Of a stretch of DNA of 64,000 bases, positions 26,169 to 38,604 are shown piece after piece; positions within the stretch are counted from its first letter, which is position 1; every line of letters starts with the position of its first letter. The stretch is from Liolophura sinensis (Eukaryota > Mollusca > Polyplacophora > Chitonida > Chitonidae). Made by a program: the position numbers and the translations under genes. The notes under the pieces were generated by a model that worked only from the letters and a program-made list of their open reading frames with translations, did no database searches and had not been told where the DNA came from. The DNA lies in the NCBI RefSeq assembly GCF_032854445.1, contig NC_088298.1, forward strand, positions 1,670,160 to 1,734,159, written 5' to 3'.

Positions 26169-26542
26169 CTGAAAATACAGGAAACATATCAGGCCATCAT
26201 TTATAATATGTTCACTGGGAGTAGCCTAATTTACTCACCCCAAAAATGCCCTCCTCCAAGGTTTTCATTGGGCTTTTGAAAAAGTTTATTGTTTTATTTT
26301 TCTCTCCATGTTAATTAAGATCCCTATATTTTTAATTACCCAGAGATAAAGAAGAAAAATCCCTACTGATCTACACAATTTGTTCTGATATAAGGTTTTG
26401 TTACTTTCAACAATGGATTTTTTCAGGATGGCCTGAGCAATTCTAACACTGTACACGTAGCTCTGAATTCAAACTGTTCCTTACAAAAACAAAACAAGTG
26501 TTTGTTATGTTTCAAATAATTAGTAAAAATTCTTCCTTTCTG

Positions 26543-26720
26543 ATTTATTTATTTGATTGGTGTTTTATGCCGTACTCAAGAATATTTCACTTATACGACG
26601 GCAGTCAGCATTGTGGTAGGAGGAAAACGGAAGAAGCCCAGCATAAACCCAGCAGAAACCCACAACCATCTGCGGGTTGCTGGCACACTTTAACACGTGC
26701 GGCCAGAGAGGAAGCCAGCC
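26543..26720 (-). mobile_element. SINE-A copy, head truncated
   Basis: ATTTATTTATTTGATTGGTG, TATGCCGTACTCAAGAATAT, then CGGCCAGAGAGGAAGCCAGC at the far end. Confidence 0.85.
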
Positions 26721-28740
26721 TTACTTTTTTGAGTGAATTATTTTCACTTAATTCCACATTTTATTAGGCAAGATTGAAGTCATTATGTGAAAATGGATCT
26801 TTGAATATGAATATGACACGGAAAACAACACTCTTTGGGAAGGCTTAACCTGCTTTGTAGATAGACCAAGATCTAATCATTTACAATGCACAGCAGTAGA
26901 CATAAAGGCATGTTAGTTAGGAGCCAAACGCTGCTAAATGTCTGAGGGAGCTGCAAGAAAGTTTGAGTCAATCCGTAAGAGACATATTGCCCAAGGTGAA
27001 AAAACATGTGCTGCTAACACTGTCTACTTAAAGTTAAGACTCCCAGATGTCTACTGACATTTAACTGAATTTGAATAGACAACTGAATGCTTCAAATGTT
27101 TTATCTGGGGTTTCTTTTCGACCAACTATGTTGCTATATTTGGAAACATGGCCGAATATTTTTTTAGACTGGGTTACCTTCCCTTGTAGTGTAGACCACT
27201 GGAGATGTTCAGTGAACATCAAATGTCATACACAGCATGGTGCTTTACATATAATTATACAGCCTACCATGTAACTTCAGTTCTGGCGTATAGGTCCTCG
27301 GGAATTACCAATACATGTAGATTGTATTTAGTTTACCAGACTTATAATTCGCTTTTAATATACCATATTGTTTGCATGTGCGATCCACAAGCAAACACTA
27401 CATTATTGTGCGACTGTTTGCACTGCATCATTTTGCATTTTATCGCGTTGGGTGGACAGTTTAGACCAATGACAGATCTGACCTTCTAATTCTTCCGCGT
27501 CAAATGCAACTCATTTTTGTGTTTGGATGAACCAACTCAAAAAATTTGAACTTCTTTCAGCATTATGTACCTTTAAAGAGCCAAACTCAAATCAAATCAG
27601 ATCAACATAATATTTCTACCCTTTATGTCGAATCTCTTGGAACTTTTTGTGTGATTTCTAATTCAGAGTGAGGTTATGCTCTGAATTACCTTCCTTGTTA
27701 CAAGACAGGGGCTATTATCTCACGCGAGATTAGTTTTTGAGGCGTGAAACTACGAGAAGTGGACCCTTGCCGGTTAAAACATGCAGAAAGTAGGTTACCT
27801 CATGACAGTGACAAATATTTTCCAGACAACAGAATGTAAACTAAAATCTGCATGTCCCAAATACCCCCTTTCCATCCTCAAACATTTCCAAAAATAAAAG
27901 AAAGAAAACTAAGAAAACCTTAAAACAAATGACACGATGTCATATTGCTTAATTTGGCTTCATGTAGATTGAGCATGTTCCATTCATGGTGAACACTGGG
28001 TGCACTACACCCTGTTTGAATGGAGAAATGTAGCAACCAGAAGAGTGTTCAGTGTTCATGAAAATCCTTTACTGCGATAAGTACCTGAATGGCAGTAATT
28101 ATGAAAGTAATTACCCAATTACCATTAAACTTAAGCACGCACAAGTTCAGATGATACACAAAATGTATGTTACGTTTCAACGAAATCAGGGCAGTCGTTT
28201 GGGAGGAGATGCGTGGAAAAATCACGCCTACAAACAGGCATGTAGACTGACAGAGAGGCAGGGTGGTTCAGTATACACTCCACCCCCCGCCCTCCCTCTA
28301 ATTTCACTGAGGATGGTGTAAAAAAAACCCAAAAAGCATGATTTTATATCAGGCTTTCAGAGTCGTAGAAATGTTTATAGATCTCAAATGAAGTCAGTGT
28401 TTTCCCGTAAAAGTACATGCAGGAAATGTATATTTCATGGAGCTTACAAAAGTTGTCTACTGTTTTTAATCACGCCGGGACATGACTACTAATTTACCTT
28501 TAATGGAATAAAAATACAAAAATAGTTTATCTCTGGGATTTCCAAATAAATTACAAAATAAAAATCTGTCTGGAAGCTAGGTCTTCAACTACATGTAGCT
28601 TTAATATGCCGCTTTTAATCTGATTTTCGAGGTCAATTTCAGGGCTTTATGAAAAGTATAATTTTATCAGCCTCTCTACCCAGGATGATGTCCCCCCAAC
28701 TACATGGCTAGATACTTGAATAACCAACCAGGACACTTGC
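26721..28740 (-). other. Intron sequence, no coding feature
   Basis: Between the exons at 26.1 and 28.8 kb. A short hairpin AATTCAGAG...CTCTGAATT at about 27660-27687. The segment at 28560-28680 resembles part of family C in reverse. Confidence 0.5.
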
Positions 28741-28798
28741 TAAAAGGCTGAAGAATACAAGTGAGGTTGTCTGGGAACGCAGCCGTTAATTAACTTAC

Positions 28799-28927
28799 CT
28801 GTATATGTGCTGTTCCTGCCATACAGGCTGTGGGTGCTGACATAGGTGGGCAGGTGACTATAATGAAGACTGTGGTTAGACCTGGGGATGCTCTCTGACA
28901 GTCCGTGTCCAGAAAACCGCCGTCTTC
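28799..28927 (-). CDS. Internal coding exon of the supervillin-like gene (43 codons)
   Basis: Acceptor GTGTGTTAACAG|GA and donor TACAG|GTAAGT both match the consensus. The exon is 129 bp in phase 1-1 and encodes a Ser/His/Tyr-rich stretch beginning RRRFSGHGLSESIPRSN and ending GRNSTYT. It contains no stop in the frame that joins its neighbours. Its composition resembles the following exons (Ser, Tyr, Arg, Thr), as expected for a disordered scaffold region with many possible phosphorylation sites. The next exon lies 2.6 kb downstream, across an intron holding a SINE-A copy. Confidence 0.7.
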
Positions 28928-29006
28928 CTGTTAACACACAACAAATGCTCACTTTCAGTTTCACTGTTGTTATGACGTGAACAGGTAAGTACAAGTTCAA
29001 ACTCAC

Positions 29007-29048
29007 CTGGGTAGCATTTTTTCAAAGCTTCAGAGCTGATAAAGAAAT
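29007..29048 (-). CDS. Candidate 42-nt microexon of the supervillin-like gene
   Basis: Forty-two bases, flanked by an upstream AG (TATCACAG|ATTT) and a strong donor CCCAG|GTGAGT. With the phase left by the 53 kb exon it encodes DFFISSEALKKCYPG and runs without a stop into the next exon, where GRRRFSG follows. The intron to that exon is only 79 bp, with a good 3' end (GTGTGTTAACAG). The pyrimidine tract before the microexon is weak. An alternative acceptor 13 bases further in (TTTCTTTATCAG) has a better tract but would break the phase with the 53 kb exon. The strand and phase agreement is the main support; no family domain is visible. Confidence 0.45.
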
Positions 29049-29439
29049 CTGTGATACACCTGTCATAAATTATTTATTTATTTGATTGTTGATAAATGCC
29101 ACATCAGCAGAATTTTTCTCTGCAAGGATTCATACATGTCGATTTCATTCAGTTCGCAAAATTGGCATCAGAAACTGCATATTTCTCATTACATGCTTCA
29201 AATTAATTCAAATTTTTTTAACTCAATTTGGTAAAATTAAAAACTTGGTTTGAAAAATTTGAATTTCGATGAATTCAAGTTATGGTAGCCTGCTTTAAGG
29301 TGGGAAAAAAAAGCTGACAGGGAAAATTTCTCACCGCTGACAAGTTAAAACCATACAGAACATACAATAATGGTGGAAGATAGTATGAGGAAACATCACT
29401 CTAAATCCTAACAGAGACATACACTCATTAGTCCAAGAT

Positions 29440-29670
29440 AAAATGAATAGGTTTCAATCTTACCCTAAATGACCATAAATTTCATCTATGACTAACTTGC
29501 CCATTGTTCCCCACTTGTTCCCCACTTGTTCTATTGATTTTAGAAAGGTGTCTTGAGGTTTGCTTGTAACATAGGATGATAATCTACTGGAAACTTTTTT
29601 TCAGCACCAAAAATAATATTTGCCTCTGGCAATGCACTTTCGTGGGCAAAATTTCAGGTCACTTAGGGTA
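29440..29670 (+). mobile_element. Dispersed repeat family D copy
   Basis: TTGAGGTTTGCTTGTAACAT, TAATCTACTGGAAACTTTTT and TGCACTTTCGTGGGCAAAAT match the copy at 3.99-4.31 kb. Confidence 0.55.
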
Positions 29671-29961
29671 AACTGGGGCAAACAAGTGTTCCCCAACCAA
29701 CTTCATGTAAGAAAAGAGCACCATCGGCCACTTTTTTCCACTAATGCTCCCAAGGTTTGGTACATTATATACATGTAACAAAGGTTACCAAAGAGCTTGC
29801 TTGTAGGCCACATGAATGCAGAGCTTCTGAATATAAAGTACAAAGTTTTGTTTTTGATAACTTAAAGTAATTACTCACAGAGCATCAAGAGTAAAACATC
29901 TCGCTCGTGTCATTATGCTTATACAACATGTATATGTAAAACTTCAGGTCCTACTATTGAG

Positions 29962-30320
29962 ATACCACACCTAACATTTACCTTCACACTGATTCTAATA
30001 CACAATACACTAAGTCATTTTGTAATTTACGGTAATTAACACACACACGTGAGCTCAATACATCCGCTACTTTTTGAGATACCACACCTAACATTTACCT
30101 TCACACTGATTCTAATACACAATACACTAAGTCATTTTGTAATTTACGGTAATCAACACACACACGTGAGCTCAATATATCCGCTACTTTTTGAGATACC
30201 ACACCTAACATTTACCTTCACACTGATTCTAATACAAAATACACTTGTGTAGTCATTTTGTAATTTACGGTAATTAACATGCACACATGTGAGCTCAATA
30301 CATGCGCTACTTTTTAACAT
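29962..30320. repeat. Tandem repeat, 117 bp unit, about 3 copies
   Basis: CTAACATTTACCTTCACACT occurs at 29971, 30088 and 30205; the last unit diverges after CATGCGCTACTTTTT. Confidence 0.95.
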
Positions 30321-30651
30321 ACCAGCTACATGTATAACATTTAATCGCTGTAACACATTGCTTTCCCCATTATTGGATGCCAAGCCAACACCGACGCTAG
30401 GGGTATACCTCCACTACATGTACATGTCCAGCACAGTATGTACTGGCGAGCTAAAAATACAAATGAAAAATTTAAAAAGCAAATACATGTATTCCCTGTA
30501 CGTAGACGCATTGGCTATATTTTCAAATACATATACATGTACATGGGTGAGGATCCGGCCACAAACTGATAAATCTACCCAGTAATAAATTCTATTATAG
30601 AAAGGCCACAGGTTGAGGATTTGATCAGCAAATGATCAGTACGCAAACACC

Positions 30652-30857
30652 TATCCCAACTCCTCAACCTTTACGCATTTTCAGTGCAATTCATGAACAT
30701 TTTTAATTCTGATTTTAGAGACAAAACTACACTGGCTGGATTGGTCAGTTTCAGGGCTTCACCTAAACTATGATTTTATCACTCTACACAGAATAGTGCC
30801 TTCAGAATATACTTTAATAAATACCTTACAAACATGCGAAAAGGTTGAAGAATTACG
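30652..30857 (-). mobile_element. MITE-like family C, complete copy
   Basis: Ends CTCCTCAACCTTTACGCAT and ATGCGAAAAGGTTGAAGAAT form an inverted pair around about 200 bp with the family core GCCTTCAGAATATACTTTAA. Confidence 0.75.
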
Positions 30858-30871
30858 ATATAGCTGATATT

Positions 30872-31096
30872 AATTTATTCTATTTATTTGATTGACATTT
30901 TATGGCATACTCATGAATATTTCACTTCTACGACAGCTGCTAGCATTGGGAGGAAACCAGGCAGAGCCCCTCGGAAACCCACAACCATCCACAGGTTGCT
31001 GCACACCTTCCCACATAAGGCCAAAGAGGAAGCCAGCATGAGCTGGACTTGAACTCACAGCGACAGCATTGGTGAGAGGCTCCTGGGTTATTGTGG
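30872..31096 (-). mobile_element. SINE-A copy with B-box region
   Basis: Tail, central domain and, on the minus strand, GAGTTCAAGTCCAGCTCATG, which contains a B-box (GTTCAAGTC). It stops at the CACAATAACCCAGGAG segment, before the A-box. Confidence 0.85.
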
Positions 31097-31169
31097 CAGT
31101 ATATCTGATAACTGATTCTCACAAGTGCACTACAGAAACATAGTATACATATTTTTACGTGTTGATTGA

Positions 31170-31317
31170 GTTATTTATTTGATTGGTGTTTTACACCGTA
31201 TTCAAGAATATTTCACTTATACGACGGCGGCAGCATTATGGTGGGTGGAAACTGGGCGGAGGCCAGGGAAAGCCACGACCATCCGCAGGTTGCTGGCAGA
31301 CCTACCCACTTACGATA
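31170..31317 (-). mobile_element. SINE-A headless copy with 8-bp target duplication
   Basis: Flanked by TTGATTGA at 31162-31169 and 31318-31325. The start (minus strand), GTAAGTGGGTAGGTCTGCC, is at the same internal point as the copies at 25.4 and 56.7 kb. Confidence 0.75.
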
Positions 31318-32232
31318 TTGATTGACTAATTCGTGTTTATGCTGCGATCAAGAATTTTTTGGCTAATTATGGAGTTCTCCTTAATAAGAAGCCTGTAAAA
31401 CTAGAACAACTACACAGCAGTAGCCTTCAATATCCACACAACTATATATGACAGAGCTTCAACATGGGAGACAAGGATATTTCTGATGCCCAATTTGGCT
31501 CCTGGTCATACTGAATGCTCTGAAAGAGGAACATCACATTTACCAGGAGCTATCTGGCCCCTCAGATGCCTTTTCTTTCGAGCCCTGTACAAATGTACAC
31601 ATAGGAGTAGCCTACTTTACGTTTATTGAAGTGATTAACAGCGAATTAGTCACTCCCCAATCAACACAACAACAACAACTGACCGGCACTGATCAAGTCA
31701 CAGACATGTACTGTAATGTACCAGACATGTACCATGGAATACTGCTATATTTCTATGTACACATACTGTACTGGTGTAAAACCCAAGCAGTTGGTACATA
31801 CTGATACATAACAAACATTTGAGTCTTTGATTGGTATTGATTTAGCACTGATGTTCTCAGATATCCCTCTTTGCAGCAATGCATCACTGTACAAGGCACA
31901 CTGCCCAAGGCAATGTCCATTCCCCTTACAAATTAGTCAGTCCCTTCCCTCATAAGCTCAATCATGATGACTCCTAGCTGAATTCCTGAGTCATTTTTAA
32001 AGCCCAGAAATAAGTTTTAAAGTTGGTGCTGGTTGATATAATGTAAAGTCTTGCAGCTATTTAAAAAGTCACAATACTTCATGTATTTACCTGGCAGTAC
32101 TGCCCAATACCAAACAGATTGTTCCCATTAAAATACTATTTGGTTCCAATATGGCTCAATTCTTCACTCTCTGGCTGGGAGATGGCCAGGATCTGAAAGG
32201 GGTATGTGTACATGCAGTAGTGCCTACATTTA
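31318..32232. other. No feature seen
   Basis: AT-rich intron-like sequence without recognisable coding pattern. Confidence 0.5.
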
Positions 32233-32815
32233 AATGTACATGTATGAAGTAATCAGAATTTGGCCAAGTGCACATGCATGTTTAAATCCATGTTACTTAA
32301 ACATGCACTCCAAATGTACATGTATGAAGTAATCAGAATTTGGCCAAGTGCACATGCATGTTTAAATCCATGTTACTTAAACATGCACTCCAAATGTACA
32401 TGTATGTAGTAATCAGAATTTGGCCATGTGCACATGCATGTTTAAATCCATGTTACTTAAACATGCACTCCAAATGTACATGTATGTAGTAATCAGAATT
32501 TGGCCATGTGCACATGCATGTTTAAGTCCATGTTACTTAAACATGCACTCCAAATGTACATGTATGTAGTAATCAGAATTTGGCCATGTGCACATGCATG
32601 TTTAAATCCATGTTACTTAAACATGCACTCCAAATGTACATGTATGTAGTAATCAGAATTTGGCCATGTGCACATGCATGTTTAAGTCCATGTTACTTAA
32701 ACATGCACTCTAAATGTACACGTACATGTATGTAGTAATCAGAATTTGGCCATGTGCACATGCATGTTTAAGTCCATGTTACTTAAACACGCACTCCAAA
32801 TGTACAAGAACATGT
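32233..32815. repeat. Tandem repeat, 80 bp unit, about 7 copies
   Basis: AATCAGAATTTGGCCA recurs at 32251, 32331, 32411, 32491, 32571 and 32651, then after an 8-bp gain. Units contain the palindromes ACATGCATGT and TACATGTA. Confidence 0.95.
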
Positions 32816-32904
32816 ATGTCACAACCCACTACCAAAAAATATGACCTTTTGCAGTAAATGTGTGAATTCACCTGTACATTTAATTCGTCTTAATTTTACT
32901 ACCC

Positions 32905-33118
32905 TATTTCCTCAACCATTTCCCATATAAAAGAGCAAGTTTCAGCCCCATTAAGGCACATTTCTGATGTGATTTTGGACACTAAACTTCATTAGTTGCA
33001 CTGGCCAATATCAGGGCTTCACAAAAAAGTATAACTTTTGTTAGTCTGTAGACACAGAATAACGCCCTAAGATATCTTCTTAAACATATTGCAAACATGT
33101 GAAAAGGGTTGAGAATTG
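32905..33118 (-). mobile_element. MITE-like family C copy
   Basis: TTTCCTCAACCATTTCCCAT and CATGTGAAAAGGGTTGAGAAT at the ends; core ATCAGGGCTTCACAAAAAAG. Confidence 0.65.
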
Positions 33119-36100
33119 CAGCATTAACTGTTATTTAACCAGATTAATACACTACAGCCTGTATTTATACATCTACAAGTACATATATGTAACAGCAATC
33201 AGGGGGAAAAAAGCATAACAAGAAAACAAATGGAAATTTGCCATAGCTCTGACATTACACTAAAATGACAATGTCATCTTGCAGTCAGGCCCGGCACCAG
33301 TAAATGGCCTGTGTTAAAAGACAGGAAAATCCAACTTAAACCAGAAGGGCCAACATCCGAAAATACCACTAATACAGCTGCTTGTCACAGCCTAAAATTT
33401 TTAACCATATTTTAAACACAGGTATTACATGCTGTTCAAGTCCTGCACATGCATTTACAAAAAGGCCGAGTTCACACAATCTATATCCATCAGAGTACAT
33501 CAATCACACAAGCACATGTATATATCTATATTGTATATTTTACATACCTGCATCGGCTAATGTAGGTTATACGATGCATGTGTACATTAACAAACACTTG
33601 TGCATCAAGAGGTTAAGAACTTCTCCTTCAGACCGCACGTGTGCCTAAGACGTTTAAATCACGCATAAACCCTGCATGAGGCTTTCAGCGGCCTTAATAC
33701 AACCACCTTCCTCTATGTAATCCATCCATGTACTGTATAAGTCTGTTCCAACAGAGTAACACATCCCTGCTCCGTCTCCCCCTGCAGACGGCGCGGCTGT
33801 AGGCCCAAGAATCAGTAGATATTTATACCGGGGGATAGGTGTACGTCTATTGTTAGAGGCAATGATTGCAGCTCCAGAAAACTTAGCTACATAGATCTAT
33901 CTGCCAGGACACACATTTGGCTTTGATTTCTCAGCTGACTTCATGTCCCGCTATACAGGATTTGTACATGTATAGATGTAGCCGATTTCATCATCAATGT
34001 TTGGCAATTTTTCAACAGATCTTCATGCAGTACCCACTGTACACAACAGCTATTCTGTGCCTCCCCATCAACCACTGTTAGCACTTCCATCCTGGAACCT
34101 TACATAATTGCCCCCGATTTCCGTTGCCTTTTTTCAATGAACCAGTGTTGAATGTACTATAGCTGTATGCAGACCCTATCCCGTAGTGTGCATTTAACTG
34201 TATGGATCAGCAGGGAAAGGTTTTTCATTAAAAATAGCTGAATTTCAAAGAAATTAACACTGACAGAAAAATCAGGAAATAAATCTGTCAAAAGCCCGAT
34301 AAAATCATTAGAGTAGACAGGCTCAGTTAATGATGCTCAGCCAAAAGTTTTTCATCCCCATCACATGTCAAACAATAAATGTGTGGGCAAACTCCAAAAT
34401 TCTGAGCGTCAGTGCAAGGTACAGCCAATAATGACATGGTGATTTAGGTACATCTATATGTGGGAGAGGGGTTTAAGAAGGGCAATGTTGGCAAAAGCAT
34501 GTTTTATATAATACAACTCTCCTTAAGACAGCAAAGTTAAGATTAGTCTAAATATTTCAACATGTAAACTAGAATACCACTGTATTAAATGTCTGCAGTT
34601 TTACATGATACATGTAAATCTGTACATGCAGCTGCCTATTCTAATATATACATGTATTTTACTTTAGTGCAGCCAAGGATTATAGTTGACAATATTATAA
34701 TAAATGCGTACAGATGTGTGATGTCCATCCATCCACCTGAACAGGAATGTACATGTAGCTAAGGTAGCTAACAAGGCCTGCCTGAGTTGATTATGTGCCG
34801 AGTGGACCAGCCAGATTAAGGTAAAGCCTGGTTATTAGGACAGAGGGCACCTGGTAGCCAGTCAATCCCAGTCTTAAACACTCTGTACATGGGGTAACAT
34901 TGCTGGGAGTCCCTGGTGTAGACACAGGTATAGAGTCAACACAGCCATCCCTGATACAAACTGCCACACACAAAAAATGGAAAGTCATGCCGGTGTTGTC
35001 ACAGCAATATAGAGGATCCCTGGACACCACTTGGGTCACAGAAGCCACTGCAATATGTGAAACTTATCTGAAGGCAAAATCTTCCTAGTATCATAAAACA
35101 ACATGTTATTAAAACAGATCTGTTAATTTATTAAATGTTAAACACAAACCATCCATAGAAAGAACTTGGTTGAATATAAATATTTCTTCACACTGCCAAA
35201 TAATTAGAAAAAATATATTTGAAAAAGTCTGATCATGTTCAACCAAACTAAACACATGTACCAATGACATGAGAAGATTTGGGGGGAAAGGACAGGGGGG
35301 GGGGGGGGCATTTTACAGATCTACACAAGTTCATCGCAGTACATGTACATTGAGCAATTCAGTAGATAAATTTAATATCTTTTTTTGTCTATTCTGGCTC
35401 TGGGATCATGAAGTGATCCGACACTTAAGTCAAAATTTCTAATCACTTCAAAACTGTTGTTTCTTTCTATGTAAGAAGGTCAAAACATTGCTTCACAGAG
35501 TAAATTGTGTGGATGTGATTGCACTTCAGTTTTTAACTGAAATACCGAAAAGGAAGATACCATATTTATAGACTGAAAATTCAGACTTAAGTCTAAGATC
35601 GCTTCCTGATCCCGTGGCTAGATCCCAAACTTGAAAGATGACATTGTAACCGTGCATAGCACATGACTATAGATACTTATTACTACATAGGTATTGTCAG
35701 ATTAAAATGTTTATCAGCCAAATGATAAAACACACTGCGTGCAGGAGTACCCAATGCCTGCCTCACTTTATCCACTAATTAGCCCTGACTTTTGGTTGCC
35801 AGCCAGTTTTTCAGCAGTTAACAAAGCAGAACGGAAACAAGGCACTTACATGTATACTATATAGGCATCCATTTCATTAGAGCTCATAAATGTGGTTACG
35901 CCCCTTGATATGTTGACAAGCCACACGGATACGTGTATTACTAAAATTTCCAAGTATCACGGTTTCAGTGTGAAGCTGTTCTTCAAAAAATGTCATATTT
36001 CACAAACAAGGCGAGCAGGAAAAATCCACAAAACCCCTTCCAAAGCTGGGATTGAACTCACACCTCGTGTGTCCTAGAAAATGAAACATGCTAGCAGTCT

Positions 36101-36707
36101 TCACCACAAGCATTACGGTACTCACTCACCGATCAAATACTGAATAACTAAATACTTGTTGCACGGCTACTCATGCTTGTCTTCCGAACACTCTGTTCGT
36201 GTTCTGTCATGGCCGCACAATTACATGTACCGACACAGGAATATGTATATCTGTTCACTGCTAGACTTTGGAACCAGAATCACTGCACACAAAAGCAAAA
36301 TAAATGGGATCTCTGACATGTTATTGGATTAGACAGACAGGCCTGTTGAAGGGGTGGACATCTCCTATAGACCGAGGCAGAATCAGTCTGACCACAAATA
36401 ACTACTCAGCAGTTATCCAATTGGCCCAAATCGGTTATTGTTGATGATGACAATTTCAAGAACAGGAAGTTGAAATTTGAGCTGGGTAAATTTTCGTGTC
36501 ACTCATAATCGATCAGCCGTGACAGTGAAACCCAGTAAAGGCTTCTTTGTCCAAAACTGAAATGAAAACTGTCAGTGATATCTGCATACAATACTAAGGC
36601 GCTATACTATCGGGATGTTAGTAATTTGCACTCAAACAATCCAAATGTGCATGAACCAGGACACACTAAACCTTTGTGTGGCTGAGTGGTTTACCATTAC
36701 GGATTAA
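33119..36707. other. No gene seen; long intron-like stretch
   Basis: AT-rich. A 14-G run at about 35295-35308 and a TATA-like string on the minus strand at 33827-33821 next to a GC-richer patch are the only distinctive points. Confidence 0.45.
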
Positions 36708-36955
36708 AGTGAGCGAGTGCTTGGGGTTAAACGTTGTACTTAACAATTTTTCAGGCATATTCAGGAATCCTTTGAGCCCATGTCATGTGCCTCCTTTGTT
36801 GCAGGACGGATTTCCGCCGCTCTTTTATTTAGTGCTGCTTCATTGAGACAACTTAGCGAAGACAAGTAAGGTCTTAGGTGTGACTCCACCCAGGATTGAC
36901 CCTGTATCTATTACCTCCCGAAACGGACGCTCTACCAACTGTGCTATTGGGGCAG
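36708..36955 (-). mobile_element. SINE-B copy with tRNA-like head
   Basis: The minus strand starts GCCCCAATAGCACAGTTGGT (A-box TAGCACAGTTGG) followed by GGGTCAATCCTGGGTGGAGT (B-box-like). Central GTTGCAGGACGGATTTCCGC and tail GGGGTTAAACGTTGTA are present. Confidence 0.8.
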
Positions 36956-37239
36956 GTAACAGCTAAGATAAATATGTTTTGGGGATTCCCCTGCTCACAG
37001 TGTTTGTCAGTCCAATATGTCGTCATATGACAAAGTCAACAGTGTGTATTTTCTTCCGCCACTATGTTGATGTTGCCTGTATGTCAAACACATGGGGGAA
37101 AGTTCTTCCGTAAACTGTCACAGGTCCATGGATCAAGTTAACCCAGGTATTTCCCAAAATAAAACCGACCACCGTATCATACTGTGAGAACATCTTGAGT
37201 TAATGTATCGTCTTAAACAACAATGAAATAAATAAATTA

Positions 37240-38445
37240 AACCCCAATTCTGAGGACCACGCCCTAATGCCCAAATTAAACCCCCAATTCTGTGGAAGAC
37301 GCCCTAATGCCCAAATTAACCCCCCAATTCTGTGGAAGACGCCCTAATGCCCAAATTAACCCCCCAATTCTGAGGACGACACCCTAATGCCCAAATTAAA
37401 CCCCCAATTCTGAGGACGACACCCTAATGCCCAAATTAACCCCCCAATTCTGTGGAAGACGCCCTAATGCCCAAATTAAACCCCCAATTCTGAGGACGAC
37501 ACCTTAATGCCCAAATTAACCCCCCAATTCTGAGGACGACACCCTAATGCCCAAATTAACCCCCCAATTCTGAGGACGACACCCTAATGCCCAAATTAAA
37601 CCCCCAATTCTGAGGACGACACCCTAATGCCCAAATTAACCCCCCAATTCTGTGGAAGACGCCCTAATGCCCAAATTAAACCCCCAATTCTGAGGACGAC
37701 ACCCTAATGCCCAAATTAACCCCCCAATTCTGAGGACGACACCCTAATGCCCAAATTAACCCCCCAATTCTGTGGAAGATGCCCTAATGCCCAAATTAAA
37801 CCCCCAATTCTGAGGACGACACCCTAATGCCCAAATTAACCCCCCAATTCTGAGGACGACACCCTAATGCCCAAATTAAACCCCCAATTCTGAGGACCAC
37901 GCCCTAATGCCCAAATTAAACCCCCAATTCAAAAAAACCCCAATTCTGAGGACCACGCCCTAATGCCCAAATTAAACCCCCAATTCTGAGGACGACACCC
38001 TAATGCCCAAATTAAACCCCCAATTCTGAGGATGACACCCTAATGCCCAAATTAAACCCCCAATTCTGAGGACGACACCCTAATGCCCAAATTAAACCCC
38101 CAATTCTGAGGACGACACCCTAATGCCCAAATTAAACCCCCAATTCTGAGGACGACAACCTAATGCCCAAATTAAACCCCCAATTCTGAGGACCACGCCC
38201 TAATGCCCAAATTAAACCCCCAATTCAAAAAAAAAAACCAATTCTGAGGACCACGCCCTAATGCCCAAATTAAACCCCCAATTCTGAGGACGACACCCTA
38301 ATGCCAAAATGAAACCCCAATTCTGAGGACCACGCCCTAATGCCCAAATTAAACCCCCAATTCTGAGGACGACACCCTAATGCCCAAATTAAACCCCCAA
38401 TTCTGAGGATGACACCCTAATGCCCAATTTAAACCCCAATGTGAA
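37240..38445. repeat. Satellite array, 40 bp unit, about 30 copies
   Basis: Unit CCCCCAATTCTGAGGACGAC plus ACCCTAATGCCCAAATTAAA. Three variants (GGACCACGCCC, TGGAAGACGCCC, GGACGACACCC) are interspersed. Two units are broken by an A-rich run at about 37930 and 38226. Confidence 0.95.
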
Positions 38446-38470
38446 TACTCAACACTGCCCACCAATAACT

Positions 38471-38604
38471 GCTGTATTTCACCTAAAGTTTGGTATGTAA
38501 AAATGCATAAAAAAAAAACTCTTGGCCAACACTGAGGATAAACCAATCAAAATCAAGCAAAATGTGTCACTGACAAATTGCTGAAATTCAGGTGAAATAC
38601 ATTA
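38471..38604 (+). mobile_element. MITE-like family F copy
   Basis: Inverted ends GCTGTATTTCACCTAAAGTT and TTCAGGTGAAATACA enclose about 130 bp. The same start is seen at 39669 and 45554. Confidence 0.7.

Noticed and set aside
37240-38445. CRISPR-like array
   Set aside because: Units are contiguous near-identical repeats without unique spacers, in a eukaryotic context.
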